Source of the DNA: Orobanche coerulescens
Lineage: Eukaryota; Streptophyta; Magnoliopsida; Lamiales; Orobanchaceae
DNA: 64,000 bases
Assembly (NCBI GenBank): GCA_033398695.1
Contig: CM065803.1
Coordinates: 43,081,501 to 43,145,500, forward strand
Direction: 5' to 3'
Shown here: in pieces, positions 53,640-63,991 of the stretch
Position numbering within the stretch: position 1 is the first letter of the stretch
Layout: each line of letters begins with the position of its first letter
Made by a program: the position numbers and the translations under genes
Notes under the pieces: generated by a model
Database searches by the model: none
The model's input: the letters and a program-made list of their open reading frames with translations, nothing else
What the model was told of the DNA's origin: nothing

Positions 53640-54800
53640 AGTGTTTTGACCCTTAACTGGGACCTACCAGGCGAATCACATTAATAATAATCAATATATA
53701 GTATAATTATAGTACCAAACCACGTAATATTACCAAATAGTCAGTGAGGAGTTTAAACAGTACTTGACCAACTACATCAACCAATCAATCGAATCATACA
53801 AATGCAAGTATAATTCATATAAAGATGAAATATACCAAACTGATACAAATTATAAATACAAAGAGTTCAATACAGTGGAATGAAAATACAACAACACAAA
53901 TCAAGACTACTCGGGCCTTCAGACTAGTGTCCTTGAGACTCTTCACTGTCATCGTGTTCATCCTGACCCTTGCCTTCCATCTACCTAAAATACGATGTAA
54001 AACACATATTTCGCTCAAAATCACAGGATCATACATGCAAGATAACACAACTCAAGATGTTGAACATACGCAATATAACAAGAGTATGAACAAACGATAA
54101 CCACAACCGTCGAACACACCCAATCATACGTGATGCATGGACGACCAAACACAACTCGAAAGAACAGACACACAAGTATGACTTCAGAGTTGTCATGATA
54201 TCAAACATGATAATGAAACTCAACAAATCAATATATCCAGTAGGGATCAAAACAAATCCACCAAAGTGAAACAATGATATACCAATAACGAACAATCAGC
54301 ACAGTCAACGATATCAAAACAACATTCTTGGGATCAGTAACCCACAAAGAACAATCAACACTATCAGTCAAAATACCTCAATATGAATCAGAATTCATAA
54401 GCACAAGAAAGCAACATACAACAATATGTACAACAATCATAAGCATTATTATCGTCATAACCAAGCAAGAATTAACTTGCCTCAATACCGGAGATAAAAT
54501 GTCCTTCCATGAATAATATTTCCAGCAAAATCAATAACCTTTCTAAAAACCTTGAACAAAATATAATTCATCCAATATTAACACTCAAAAAAAAATTATT
54601 GGTTTCCTCAAGAACACCTAGAGCACCAAGAACACCAGAGTAGTTTATCATCTTCCTTATGAAGCATGATAATATGTTTTAATATCATATCTTTCGATGA
54701 TTTCAACTCAAAATCAAAGACAAAATCATCATCCATATTATATCAACACATAGTCGAATCCTTCAAGTTTCTAATCTAACAATCAAAGTATTTACCAACA
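53640..54800 (-). repeat. Old Tekay-like gypsy LTR fragment, reversed
   Basis: The minus strand reads GAGGCAAGTTAATTCTTGCTT (54463-54484) and GGAAGGCAAGGGTCAGGATG (53965-53985), and ends CGCCTGGTAGGTCCCAGT (53656-53673). These match the order of blocks in the U5 sides of the Gypsy-1 and Gypsy-2 LTRs. The promoter half and the true 3' terminus are missing. It is truncated at 54801 by the Tat-lineage element. Confidence 0.75.
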
Positions 54801-55065
54801 TGATGTAACCGAGCTGATCGGTCACCAAGAACCGGGTTAATCTTAGAAGTTTAGCTAAGAAAACCCAAAATATATGAAGTATTCTCTTTTCTTTCTCTCT
54901 ATAAAATATGCTATATTCTCAGAGTGTGTGTTGTCTTTTGAGAAACCCCCTCTCTCCCTTTTATAGGAGGAGGGTGCCTTGTTGTCTAAGATTTTCCCTG
55001 ATTTCCAGAGAAAATCCCAGATATCCCGGATATTCTCAGAGTGTGTGTTGTCTTTTGAGAAACCC
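54801..55065 (-). repeat. Truncated and rearranged Tat-type LTR fragment
   Basis: 54801-55027 matches 56012 onward almost base for base. Then, instead of continuing, it repeats about 36 bp (ATATTCTCAGAGTGTG..., copies at 54913 and 55030) and joins directly to gag sequence at 55066. This is a deletion/template-switch junction rather than a normal 3' LTR. Confidence 0.85.
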
Positions 55066-55961
55066 GCTGGTTTTTTAGCTAATGAGGTGCGTAGCAACCC
55101 CGGCCTCAGTCCCTGCGTCAAGGCGCTGGTTTTTACTTCTTCTGACGACGAGGGTACCTCCAGACATGCCTTCGTGAATCGGGTCACATAAGCTCTCAGC
55201 GCTTCTCCAAAATATTGCTTGATACTGAACAAGGACATAAAGGTCTTTTGGTGCGCCCCGGCGCTGGCAAAGTGAGTCAAGAACGCGGAGCTAAAAGTTT
55301 TGAAGCTGGTGACTGACCCAGGGGGTATATGGTGGAACCAATCCTGAGCTGACTCTGTCAGTGTAGCCAAGAATGCTCTGCAACTCACGGCATCCGAATA
55401 TCGATGTAGTACCGCCATGTTCTCGAATCGGTATAAATGTCGGGTAGGATCTGAGAGTCCATCGTAGGTGAAGGTGACAGCCCTAAACCCATATGGGAGC
55501 TCGGCCTGCAGTATGCCTTCTGAGAAGGGATGGCCTGGATGACTCTCCATGTCCTTCCCCGCAACCCTCTGTCGCAACTCTTCCAGCTCGTCCTGCATGC
55601 TGGATATCAAGGGATCCTGCGTTTTTTCCTGTCTGGATCGCTCCCATATTCTTGGATAACTCTCCCCATGTTCTTCCTGCTGATCAATTTCCTCCGGCCC
55701 ATCCGAAAGGATGGGTATTACTTTTCGTGGTACCCTTTGTTTTTCGACCTCCCAGCTCTTCTGGATTGCACTGGCAATTATGTCGGCTAAGGCTTCCTTC
55801 GTCAGTGTAATTATGCTTGGTGCGGCTTCTTCTACAGGGGTGACGGGTGTTTTTTCCAGAGTCGCTTCTCCACCCGCAGCTGCTAGTTCCTCTTTTAGAT
55901 TTCTGGGTATTAACTCCCCTATTCTTTTCTGGTTCATTTCTTCCGCCATCACTAACCTCAC
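55066..55961 (-). pseudogene. Tat-lineage Gag, C-terminally truncated, fused to LTR
   Basis: The minus-strand frame starts at 55961 (or the second Met at 55949, MAEEMNQKR). It carries a variable acidic N-terminus, then the Ty3/gypsy capsid wording (FTYDGLSDPTRHLYRFENM, CRAFLATLTESAQDWFHHIP, FSSAFLTHFASAG, LRAYVTRFTK). The capsid C-terminus (SALTQGLRPG, TSLAKKP) is cut at 55066, and the frame runs on through LTR sequence to 54855, giving a chimeric tail. Zinc knuckle, protease and pol are absent from this copy. Gag packages the element RNA. Confidence 0.88.
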
Positions 55962-55992
55962 GTCTCAACTCAAAGTGACTCGATGTCACACT

Positions 55993-56010
55993 TCCCACAG
56001 ACGGCGCCAC
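55993..56010 (-). other. Primer binding site of the Tat-type copy
   Basis: The minus strand reads GTGGCGCCGTCTGTGGGA one base after the LTR end. This PBS wording is the usual one in plant Tat/Athila-side gypsy elements and differs from the tRNA-Met sites elsewhere here. Confidence 0.8.
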
Positions 56011-56011
56011 T

Positions 56012-56731
56012 TGATGTAACCGAGCTGATCGGTCACCAAGAACCGGGTTAATCTTAGAAGTTTAGCTAAGAAAACCCAAAATATATGAAGTATTCTCTTT
56101 TCTTTCTCTCTCTAAAATATGCTATATTCTCAGAGTGTGTGTTGTCTTTTGAGAAACCCCCTCTCTCCCTTTTATAGGAGGAGGGTGCCTTGTTGTCTAA
56201 GATTTTCCCTGATTTCCAGAGAAAATCCCGGATATCCAGGGATTCAGCCTGCGATTTTCCATCCCTGGATTTCCGGGATTGCAAGGTATGGGCTCTCAAT
56301 CCCTGGATCTTAGGGATTCTGTCAGGTGAGTCAGGATCTTCTTTCCCAAGAGTTCGACCTTCCTGAGTTCGGTGGTTTTAGGTCGGCTCATTCCTATTCA
56401 AATCAGTAGGTCGAGAGATCTTTGAGGTCGGCAACCTTTTATCAGATGTCATAGGTCAGCGGGGCCTCCGAGGTCGGCGCCCTTCTAACAGATGTCACAG
56501 CTAAACGGGGCCTCCGAGGTCAGCTACCTTTTATCAGATATCATAGGTCAGCGGGGCCTCCGAGGTCGGCGCCCTTCTAACAGACGTTACAGCTAAGTGG
56601 GGCCTCCGAGGTCGGCGACCTTCTAAAGGACCTTGAGGTTGTCATCCCCTTATCTAAGAACCTAAGTCGGACTTTTATTGGTCCATATTTTAAACCGGGT
56701 TTTCAGGGAGCATACATTCGGCGTCCTATCA
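56012..56731 (-). repeat. Complete Tat-type LTR (720 bp) flanked by internal sequence on both sides
   Basis: On the plus strand it reads TGATGTAACC...CGTCCTATCA, with ends TGAT/ATCA. The minus strand has the LTR promoter CCTCCTATAAAAGGGAG at 56168-56180. PBS and gag follow on one side and a polypurine tract on the other. It therefore acts as the 3' LTR of the larger element and the 5' LTR of the truncated copy. Confidence 0.88.
56410..56640. repeat. 46-bp tandem repeats in the Tat-type LTR
   Basis: GGGGCCTCCGAGGTC recurs at 56461, 56507, 56553 and 56599, exactly 46 bp apart. Two alternating flanks (...TTCTAACAGA(T/C)GT(C/T)ACAG and ...TTTTATCAGAT(G/A)TCATAGG) give a 92-bp higher-order pattern. 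Confidence 0.92.
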
Positions 56732-56734
56732 ACC

Positions 56735-56752
56735 AGTCCCCCCTACTCTAGT
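56735..56752 (-). other. Polypurine tract of the Tat-type element
   Basis: The minus strand reads ACTAGAGTAGGGGGGACTGG, ending three bases from the LTR start (TGATAGGACG). Confidence 0.8.
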
Positions 56753-57037
56753 CGAGCTGTAAGACCGAGTAGAGTAAGATTTGTTTATAATCGGACGACC
56801 TTGACGCAATAACCCTTGGGACTCCCGTTCCCAGATAACGAGGCTCTTCGGACTTCGTGCGCTATAATAACCTGTCTTTTCCTTTCCCCGCCTCCCAAAC
56901 GTCGCGTCGATGGTCAAAGCCAGGTGTCGACCTGCTATAGGTCGGATAAGAAGGTGCCAAATCCCAGCCGTTCTTTTGAATAGGGCATCGGACGCTCCAG
57001 ATCGTCCCTATCCTTCTTGGTTTTCGCCCCTCCCTCC

Positions 57038-57046
57038 TATAAAAGG
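57038..57046 (+). promoter_or_regulatory. Core promoter of the antisense gene
   Basis: CCTCCTATAAAAGGAGG (57034-57050) is followed by a CTTCTTCTTCC leader, about 235 bp before the ATG at 57283. It is nearly identical to the LTR's own minus-strand promoter core CCTCCTATAAAAGGGAG. Confidence 0.6.
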
Positions 57047-57282
57047 AGGTCTTCTTCTTCCTTTGTCATTTCCGCGTTTTTATATCCTCAACCTCTGGTG
57101 CGAAAATTCTCAGGCGACACTAGGGATCACAGCTATCTGTCTCCGGCGACGTGCTTGCTCTACCTTTCTCCGGCGATCTTCCACCCAATCCCATGGGTAT
57201 GTTCATCTAAACATCTCTTTAGTTTTTGATTTGTTTTACGGATATTTTCCTTTTCTTATTCCTCCCTTTTCTTCCTTTTATT

Positions 57283-59775
57283 ATGTCGTCTGCTTCGGAT
57301 TCTCAAAATATTTTCGGTGAATCGGCCGTGAACTATTTTTTTAGAAGGTCTTTCCTCTTCTGGTGGGGATTCAGGGGGTAGGTCGGGGCGAGCTACTGGT
57401 TCCTCCCTCTGTCTTAGGGATGAGCCCTTAGGTGATGTAGACTGGTCCGAGCTAGGTGACATCCCTCCCTCTGGCATCCCCCTAATCATTTTAGATCCTC
57501 CTTCCCCTCCTCCTATGGACGAGGTAACTGTGACCGGCCTCTTAGATGATCCATATCAGACGGTTGTAGGAGCGACTCGAGTTCTCCCTCCCCATCCTCT
57601 ATCAAGGACTAGCCCAGCCGCGTTGGATAGTTTTATAAGATTTCTTAGACTTCCCCCGGGGTGGGAATTTGTCACACCTCAGGCTAGCGACACCCCTGAT
57701 CATCCTCCCCCGGGGCATATTACCTGGTTTGTGGATCAGGTGAGCAGTGGTCTTCGCTTTCCACCCCATCCCTTCCTTTTCTCTCTCTCCGTTAAATACA
57801 ATCTTCCCATCAACCAGTTTTCTCCTAACTCTTTTCGCTACATGGTTGGTTTTCTCGTGCTGTGTCATTACAGACATGAGGAACCCGACCTGGGCTTTTT
57901 CTATTTTTGTTTTGGGCTAAAGAGTTTTAAAGGCTCCTTTTACTTGACTTCCCGAAACAACGCCCATTTCTTCACCCACCTCCCTTCCAATGTGAAGGAC
58001 TGGAGGTCCCGCTTCTTTTTCCTTCGGCTCCCTACATCTGATTCTTGGGGCTTTCCTATGGAATGGACGCAGGCTACTCCGAGCCAGGATCCTATTCCTA
58101 GGCGCAATTCCATCCGGGCTGCGTGGGTCGAGAAAGTTCGGGAATGGAATGCCATTCGCTATAATGCTTTCCAGCTGACGCAATTCCATAATCTTCTGTT
58201 CCATTGTGGGCTGAGCTCGAATCCCTACCCGGCTATCCCTGACATCGGTAGGCTCTATCTATTTTTTCCAGATCTTTGTTATTTTGCTTTGTAGCTATTT
58301 CCCGGACCGTTTGTATTGTTTTTTGTAGATCGGTTCATGCGGACCTGCCAGTCGGATGCCTCCAAGCCGGCTGAACCAATAAAAGAGAAGGTCCCTAAGT
58401 CGACGAATCCCCCCAAGGAGAGGGCAGAGGGCTCATCCAAAACTAAACGGAAGCTCCCTTCTCGCCCCAAGTCTGGGGTAACTCTCCCCTCCGACCTGGC
58501 TCCTACCTTGACCACCGGACGAAGCCCTGCGAGCTCGTCTCGGCAGCTTCAGGTCACTCAGAGGGCCTCTTCTCCTAGCTCCCCTGCTTCCAAACGGCCG
58601 AAGACCGCGGGTCCCCCAGGTCCGGCTATGGAGACTCTTCTTCGCTGCAAGGAGTTTGAGAGATTTCTTCCCTATTTCAGCTCCATGGTCCCGGCTAAGG
58701 ATAAGCTGGGATTACGAGATGCCGCAGAGGACCCCCGCTTTGATGCCATGATGATGTATTTTGGGAAGGTATTAACCTCTTTTTCCTTCCCCCCTTTTTG
58801 ATTATTTTCACCTTTATTATTACCTCTCTGCCGACCTGATATAACTTGCTTTCTTGTGCAGTTCTTCACCACCTTTGTGGCCTTCGCAGAGGATTATAAG
58901 CTCGGCGCTACGTCTTCCTCCCAGCTCACCCAGATGCAAGCCAACCTGGAGGCCGCCCTGTCGGCTAATTCCGATCTCTCGGCTCAGCTTCAGGAGAGGG
59001 AGTATCGCTTAGATGCTGCCCTTAAGAAAAGTTCTGAGCGGGAGGCGGTTTTGGAACGGGCTCAGATGGCCAATGTTCAGCTGAACCAAGAGCTGAAATT
59101 TTGGAAGACCCTGTCTACAGCTGAAACGGAGAAGGTGGGCCAGCTCGAGGCTCAGTTGTCGGAAGCTAGGGCCGAATCCGAGAGGATAGCTCAACTTGAG
59201 GCCCGGGCTAAGGCTGAGTTGGAGAAGGTCACCCAACTCGAAGCTCAAGCTAGAGCGGAATCGGAAAAGGTGACCCAGCTGGAAGCTCAACTAGCCGAGG
59301 CTAGATCCGAGGGATCGTCTTATGAGCGCGGGGCGACGGATGGCCGACGTCGATTTCTGACCAGTGACGTTGGTCACTCTTTCCTGGAGGCCTACCTTTC
59401 CGCCCTCCTGGCCCGGTATCACAATTCTACCGCTTTCCTGGTTAAGCTAGCCCCTGCCGCGACACAATATTTTGATTTTGCTCTAACTCGTGCTTGTGAG
59501 CAGCTAGCTTCTTTGGGTTTTACGGCGAGCCGGATCGATGCCGCATTGACGGGCTCCGTTCCTTCGGGTTGGTCCGGGACGTGGAAGAATCTCCGAGGCG
59601 GCGGTGGAAGGACGCCCTTGAGGAGTCCATAAAGCAATCCGCCTCGGATTTGGAGCTGCCTTCTACTCCTCCTAGCTCACCTGTTAAGGCCAGCACTCCT
59701 AATCCCGAGGTGGTTGGGACCGACCGTGATGCTTCTCCTCCGTTGCCTCCTCCGTCTTCAGAGCCTGTAGTTTAG
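57283..59775 (+). pseudogene. Antisense extra gene of Tat element (Transposase_28-like), spliced, two frameshifts
   Basis: On the strand opposite to pol. The probable start is ATG 57283; a poly-T slip at 57336-57342 moves it to the main frame, which is open from 57332. Exon 1 ends at 58247. Intron 1 is 58248-58328 (GT...TAG, 81 bp), exon 2 is 58329-58768, and intron 2 is 58769-58861 (GT...CAG, 93 bp). Exon 3 starts at 58862, and the phases agree at both junctions. The first 250 residues (PPGWEFVTPQ, GLRFPPHPFLFSLSVKYNLP, PNSFRYMVGFLVLCH, SRFFFLRL) resemble the 'putative gypsy type transposon' domain (Pfam Transposase_28) known as an extra ORF in Tat elements. A Pro/Ser/Lys-rich linker follows, and then a long coiled coil with EKVTQLEAQ heptads (58910-59310). 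After a conserved helical tail, a second frameshift just before 59569 leads to a Ser/Pro-rich end at 59775. Function unknown. Confidence 0.75.
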
Positions 59776-60126
59776 TGTAGACATATATATATATATATTT
59801 TCTTCTGTTTCTTTTTCCCTTTTTTTTTTATTGTACTGGCACAGCTATTTTGAATGACAACTTTTTGAGTTGAATATACTTGGGGTTTGTATGATAGTGA
59901 TGTGCTTTGTATGACAAGTTGATATAGTTCGATGTTGATTGTAACCTTGATGTATCTTGTGCCTGTTTGATTTGATATGATTACTTTCCGACATGGCCCG
60001 ACTTTTTTCTTAGTATAGTCCCGACTATTAAATTTCGAAATATCTTAAATGTAACCCGACCACTTTGACTTAACTTTTTCACCGATCTTTAGTGTAGGTT
60101 GGGTATTTCCCTTAGTCATAGCTTCA
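59776..60126. other. Spacer between antisense gene and satellite
   Basis: T-rich 3' flank of the antisense gene with a (TA)n run at 59786 and poly-T at 59820; a Tat-family pseudo-repeat CCCGAC...TTTTTC is scattered. No ORF. Confidence 0.6.
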
Positions 60127-60612
60127 TAGGGCGGTTCACCCTTACTCGGATCTGGAGGCCTTTCGCCTGATCAGATGTCAGAGGGCGGTTCACCCTTACT
60201 CGGATCTGAAGGCGTTTCGCCTGATCAGATGTCAGAGGGCGGTTCACCTTTACTCGGATCTGGAGGCGTTTCGCCTGATCAGATGTCAGAGGGCGGTTCA
60301 CCCTTACTCGGATCTGAAGGCGTTTCGCCTGATCAGATGTCAGAGGGCGGTTCACCCCTACTCGGATCTGGAGGCATTTCGCCTGATCAGATGTCAGAGG
60401 GCGGTTCACCCTTACTCGGATCTGAAGGAGTTTCGCCTGATCAGATGTCAGAGGGCGGTTCACCCTTACTCGGATCTGGAGGCGTTTGGCCTGATCAGAT
60501 ATCAGAGGGCGGTTCACCCTTACTCGGATCTGGAGGCGTTTGGCCTGATCAGATGTCAGAGGGCGGTTCACCCTTACTCGGATCTGAAGGCGTTTCGCCT
60601 GATCAGATGTCA
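60127..60612. repeat. 54-bp satellite array, nine copies, open on both strands
   Basis: Unit GCGGTTCACCCTTACTCGGA...TGATCAGATGTCAGAGG, 54 bp, nine nearly identical copies (for example starts at 60131 and 60185). Because 54 is a multiple of 3, both strands stay open (18-residue repeats), which explains the 161- and 165-residue frames. Such arrays in Tat-lineage 3' regions are a known source of plant satellites. Confidence 0.95.
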
Positions 60613-60702
60613 TTTCTAGTTTTACTTGATCAACACATTCATAGAGAGATATTTTTGTAATAGACTTTTATTAAAACAACATAAGCTTTTTTCCACACCT
60701 CT

Positions 60703-62570
60703 TCACACAAAATACTTTTTTAAGTGACATATGTTCCAAGGTCTTTTGATGAGGTGCCCTTCCATATCCTCAAGCTCGTAAGCTCCCCCCGCATAAATTC
60801 GGATTACCTTGTAAGAGCCTTCCCAGTTCGGCTCCAGCTTTCCTGTTTTTCTGAGGGCATCAGCTCGCCTAAGCACCAAATCACCGACCTGGAACTGTCT
60901 CTTCCTGACTCTTTTGTCATGAGCTGCTCTTGTCAAGCTTTTGTATCTTTCAGTTCATGCTGCCGCCGCTTCCCTTCTTTCTTCTATGGTATCTAACGCC
61001 TCCTTCATTATTTCCTCGTTCTCCACCTCGTTGAACCATCGAACCCGGTGGGACATTTCTCCGACTTCTGCGGGGATGACGGCTTCGGACCCGTATACCA
61101 TACTGAAGGGTGTTTCTCCTGTTGACGATCTAGGTGTGGTCCTGTACGACCATAGTACCGAGCTAAGTTCATCCACCCATCCTCCTCCAACTTTGTCTAA
61201 GCGGGTTTTTATCCCCTGCAAGATTGTTCTGTTAGTTACCTCCACTTGCCCATTAGCTTGCGGGTGAGCAACCGCAGCGAACCTTTGCTTGATATGCATA
61301 CCCTCGCACCAGGACTGGGTTCTCTTCCCATTGAATTGGGTTCCATTATCTTAGATGAGTATCTGGGGCTCTCCATACCTGCAGCAAATGTTGTTAAACA
61401 GAAAACTTATGATTCTTTGCTCGGTTATGGTGGCCACGGGCTCGGCCTCTACCCACTTGCTGAAGTAGTCTATGGCTACTACTAAGAACTTTCTTCCTCT
61501 CGAGCCAGGTGTAAACTGCCCCATGATATCAATTCCCCATTTAGCGAATGGACAGGGTGCTCCCATGGTGATCATATCCTCGGCTGGGATGTGAATTAAG
61601 GGTGCGTGCACTTGACATTTTTGGCATCGCCTAACCATTTCCACTGCTCTCTTGCTCATGGTCGGCAAAAAAAAAACAGCCCTTAGCGTTTTGCTAATCA
61701 GCGCTCTTCCTTTGGTATGGTCTCCGCAGCACCCTTCATGGATTTATTCCAAATACTTCGCCCTTCTTCTTCCGAAACGCATCGTAGGTATGGACCGAGG
61801 TAGGACCTCTTGTATAGCTCATCGTTAATGCAACATAACCTCGCTGCTCTTCGCACAATTTTCATTCTTTCTTGCCTCTCCTTGGGTAGTTCTGCCCTTC
61901 TTAGGTATGCCAACAAAGGAGTTCGCCAATCTGCTATCTCGTTCACCTCCATCACCTGTTTCATGATGCTACTCCGGGCTGCTCCCAAAATCGTTACTAT
62001 TCGCGAGCGGAAATCCACTAAGGAGCTTCCAATTTTTGCTAGGTAATCATCTTTTGCATTTTCCGCCCTAGGGATATGGATTAACTTCCATTCCCCTAGT
62101 TTTTTGGCAGCCTCTTTCACTTCCTCCACATACTTCTTCATCCGATCTTCATTTATCTCAAAATTTCCTTCTACCTGTTGTGTGACCAGTTGGGAATCAG
62201 AGTAAGCAATGAGTCGTCGCGCGCCCAAGTCTATTCCCAGCTGCATTCCCTTAACCAAGGCTTCATATTCAGCCTCGTTGTTAGATGCCCTGAAATCGAA
62301 TTATATGGCATACTCTAATTGCTCACCTTCCGGGGTAGTAAGAATTATCCCTGCCCCAGAACCACTAGTTGTTGCCGATCCATCCACATATAACAGCCAC
62401 TGTCCTTCTGGTGGCGATGGCATGGCCCCCTCTTGGATAAAGTCTGCTAGGGCCTGAGCTTTAATCGCCGTTCTCGGCTCATACTCCATGTCGTACTCCC
62501 CCATTTCTACCGCCCACTTCACCAGACGACCTGACACATTAGGTCGCCCTAATATCTCTCTTAAGGGCAA
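60703..62570 (-). pseudogene. Tat-type extra RNase H and integrase
   Basis: Reading on the minus strand: the extra RNase H (YVDGSATTSGSGAGIIL at about 62395, YSDSQLVTQQVEG at about 62195, HIPRAENAKDDYLAKIGSS). The integrase zinc module follows with CQKCQVHAPLIH, a core with WGIDIMGQF, and then, after a stop at about 61352, DNGTQF. Next come HPQANGQVEVTNRTIL (about 61265) and WSYRTTPRSSTGETPF. The C-terminus has GDLVLRRAD and KLEPNWEGSYKV, ending WNICHLKKYFV at 60703. Frames break at an A-run (61666-61675), 60955 and 62300. Disrupted, but DDE positions are recognisable. Confidence 0.9.
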
Positions 62571-63991
62571 GTTGGTTCGCAGTCTTATCCGGTGGGCTAG
62601 GAAATAGGGCCTCGATCCCTTGTTGTAACCACTAACGCTTGGCGCCCCTTTTCTAGCTCGGAGTAGTTCCGTTCTGCTCCTTGCAAAATTCGGCTTGTAT
62701 AATAAATGGGCTTTTGCTTATTCATTTCTTCTCTTAGAAAGACCGAGCTAACCGCTCCTTCTCCCACGGATAAGTAGAGTACAAGATCCTCTCCTGGTAT
62801 TGGTTTGGTGAGCAGGGGTAGCTCGGCCAAATACTCTTTCAATTTTCCGAATGCTGTTTGCGCTTCTGGGGTCCATTCGAACTTGTTCCCTTTTCTTAAG
62901 AGTTTAAAAAATGGGAATCCCTTCTCGGCCGAGCGTGATATGAAACGGCTCAGCCCTGCTATTCTTCCTGTTAGTATCTGGATATCCTTGATATTTTTTG
63001 GAGGATTCATTTGCAGCACTGCCTTGACCTTCTCCAGGTTGACCTCGATTCCTTGTTCTGTGACCACATATCCCAGGAATTTTCCCGATTTGACTCCAAA
63101 AGAACATTTTGATGAGTTGAGCTTCATTCCGTATGCGCGCAGGTTTTCGAACGCCTCTTCTAGGTCTCTGATATGCTCTCCTGCCTTCACATTTTTCACT
63201 AGCATGTCATCCACGTATACCTCCATGTTTCTGCCGATTTGGGATCTAAAGATTCTGTCGACCATCCTCTGATATGTAGCTCCTGCATTTTTTAATCCAA
63301 AAGGCATGCGTACATAACAAAAAGTTCCCTTTGAAACCACAAAACTAACCCTCTTTCTGTCCTCGGGTGCGAGAGGAATCTGATGATATCCCTGGGAAGC
63401 GTCCATCATACTGAGTAACTCGCACCCCGAGGTTAAATCCACTAGCTGATCTATGCAGGGTAACGGGTAGTGATCCTTGGGACATGCTTTATTTAGGTCC
63501 CGGAAGTCCATGCACATCCTCCACTTCCCCTGGCCTTTCCCCACCATCACAGCATTTGATAGCCACTCCGGAAACTGGATCTCCATTATGTGTCCAGCTC
63601 AGAGGAGCTTATCGACCTCTTCCCCAATGACCCCATCCATCTCTGGCCCGAAATGCCTCTTCTTCTGCTTTACTGGTCTTATGGTAGGGTCGATGTTCAA
63701 CCTGTGTTCGGCAACTGTTGGGCTGATTCCCACCAGATCCTCAGCTGCGAACGCGAAAATGTCCACGAATCTCCTTAGCAGGCTGATGAGGCTTTCCTTT
63801 ATTCCATCGTCCAACCGACTTCCCATGCGAGTTTTTGTTTCCGGCTTTCCTGGAACCAATTCTATTTCTAGTAACTCCTCGTTGGGCTTGACGCCTTCTT
63901 CCTCAGCTTCCTCGGGCGCCTTCGATTGCTTATTCCTCTTAAACTCCGGATCCGGACCCCCGAGATCGGGTGTCCTCTTTCCGCGCTGCAC
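62571..63991 (-). pseudogene. Tat-type reverse transcriptase and first RNase H
   Basis: The upstream part (63991-63599) is the acidic linker into RT, with LVGISPTVAEHRLNIDPT then PVKQKKRHFGPE. A TGA at 63599-63601 interrupts before HIMEIQFPEWLSNAVMV. RT motifs are KWRMCMDFRDLNKACPKDHY, MDASQGYHQIPL, MPFGLKNAGATYQRMVD, the catalytic VYVDDMLVKN (about 63200), and FLGYVVTEQGIEVNLEKV. The first RNase H follows (LVLYLSVGEGAVSSVFLRE, KPIYYTSRILQGAERNYSE), and the frame is lost at about 62600. The downstream MPLREILGRPNVSGRLVKWA block (62570) continues in another frame. The wording is characteristic of Tat/Athila-side gypsy elements. Confidence 0.92.

Noticed and set aside
55493..56019. Plus-strand frames opposite Tat gag
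   Set aside because: Shadows of the minus-strand gag reading frame.
60127..60612. CRISPR-like array
   Set aside because: The whole 54-bp unit repeats without unique spacers, and the context is a plant gypsy element.
60116..60660. 161- and 165-aa repeat proteins on both strands
   Set aside because: They are translations of a 54-bp satellite whose period is divisible by three.
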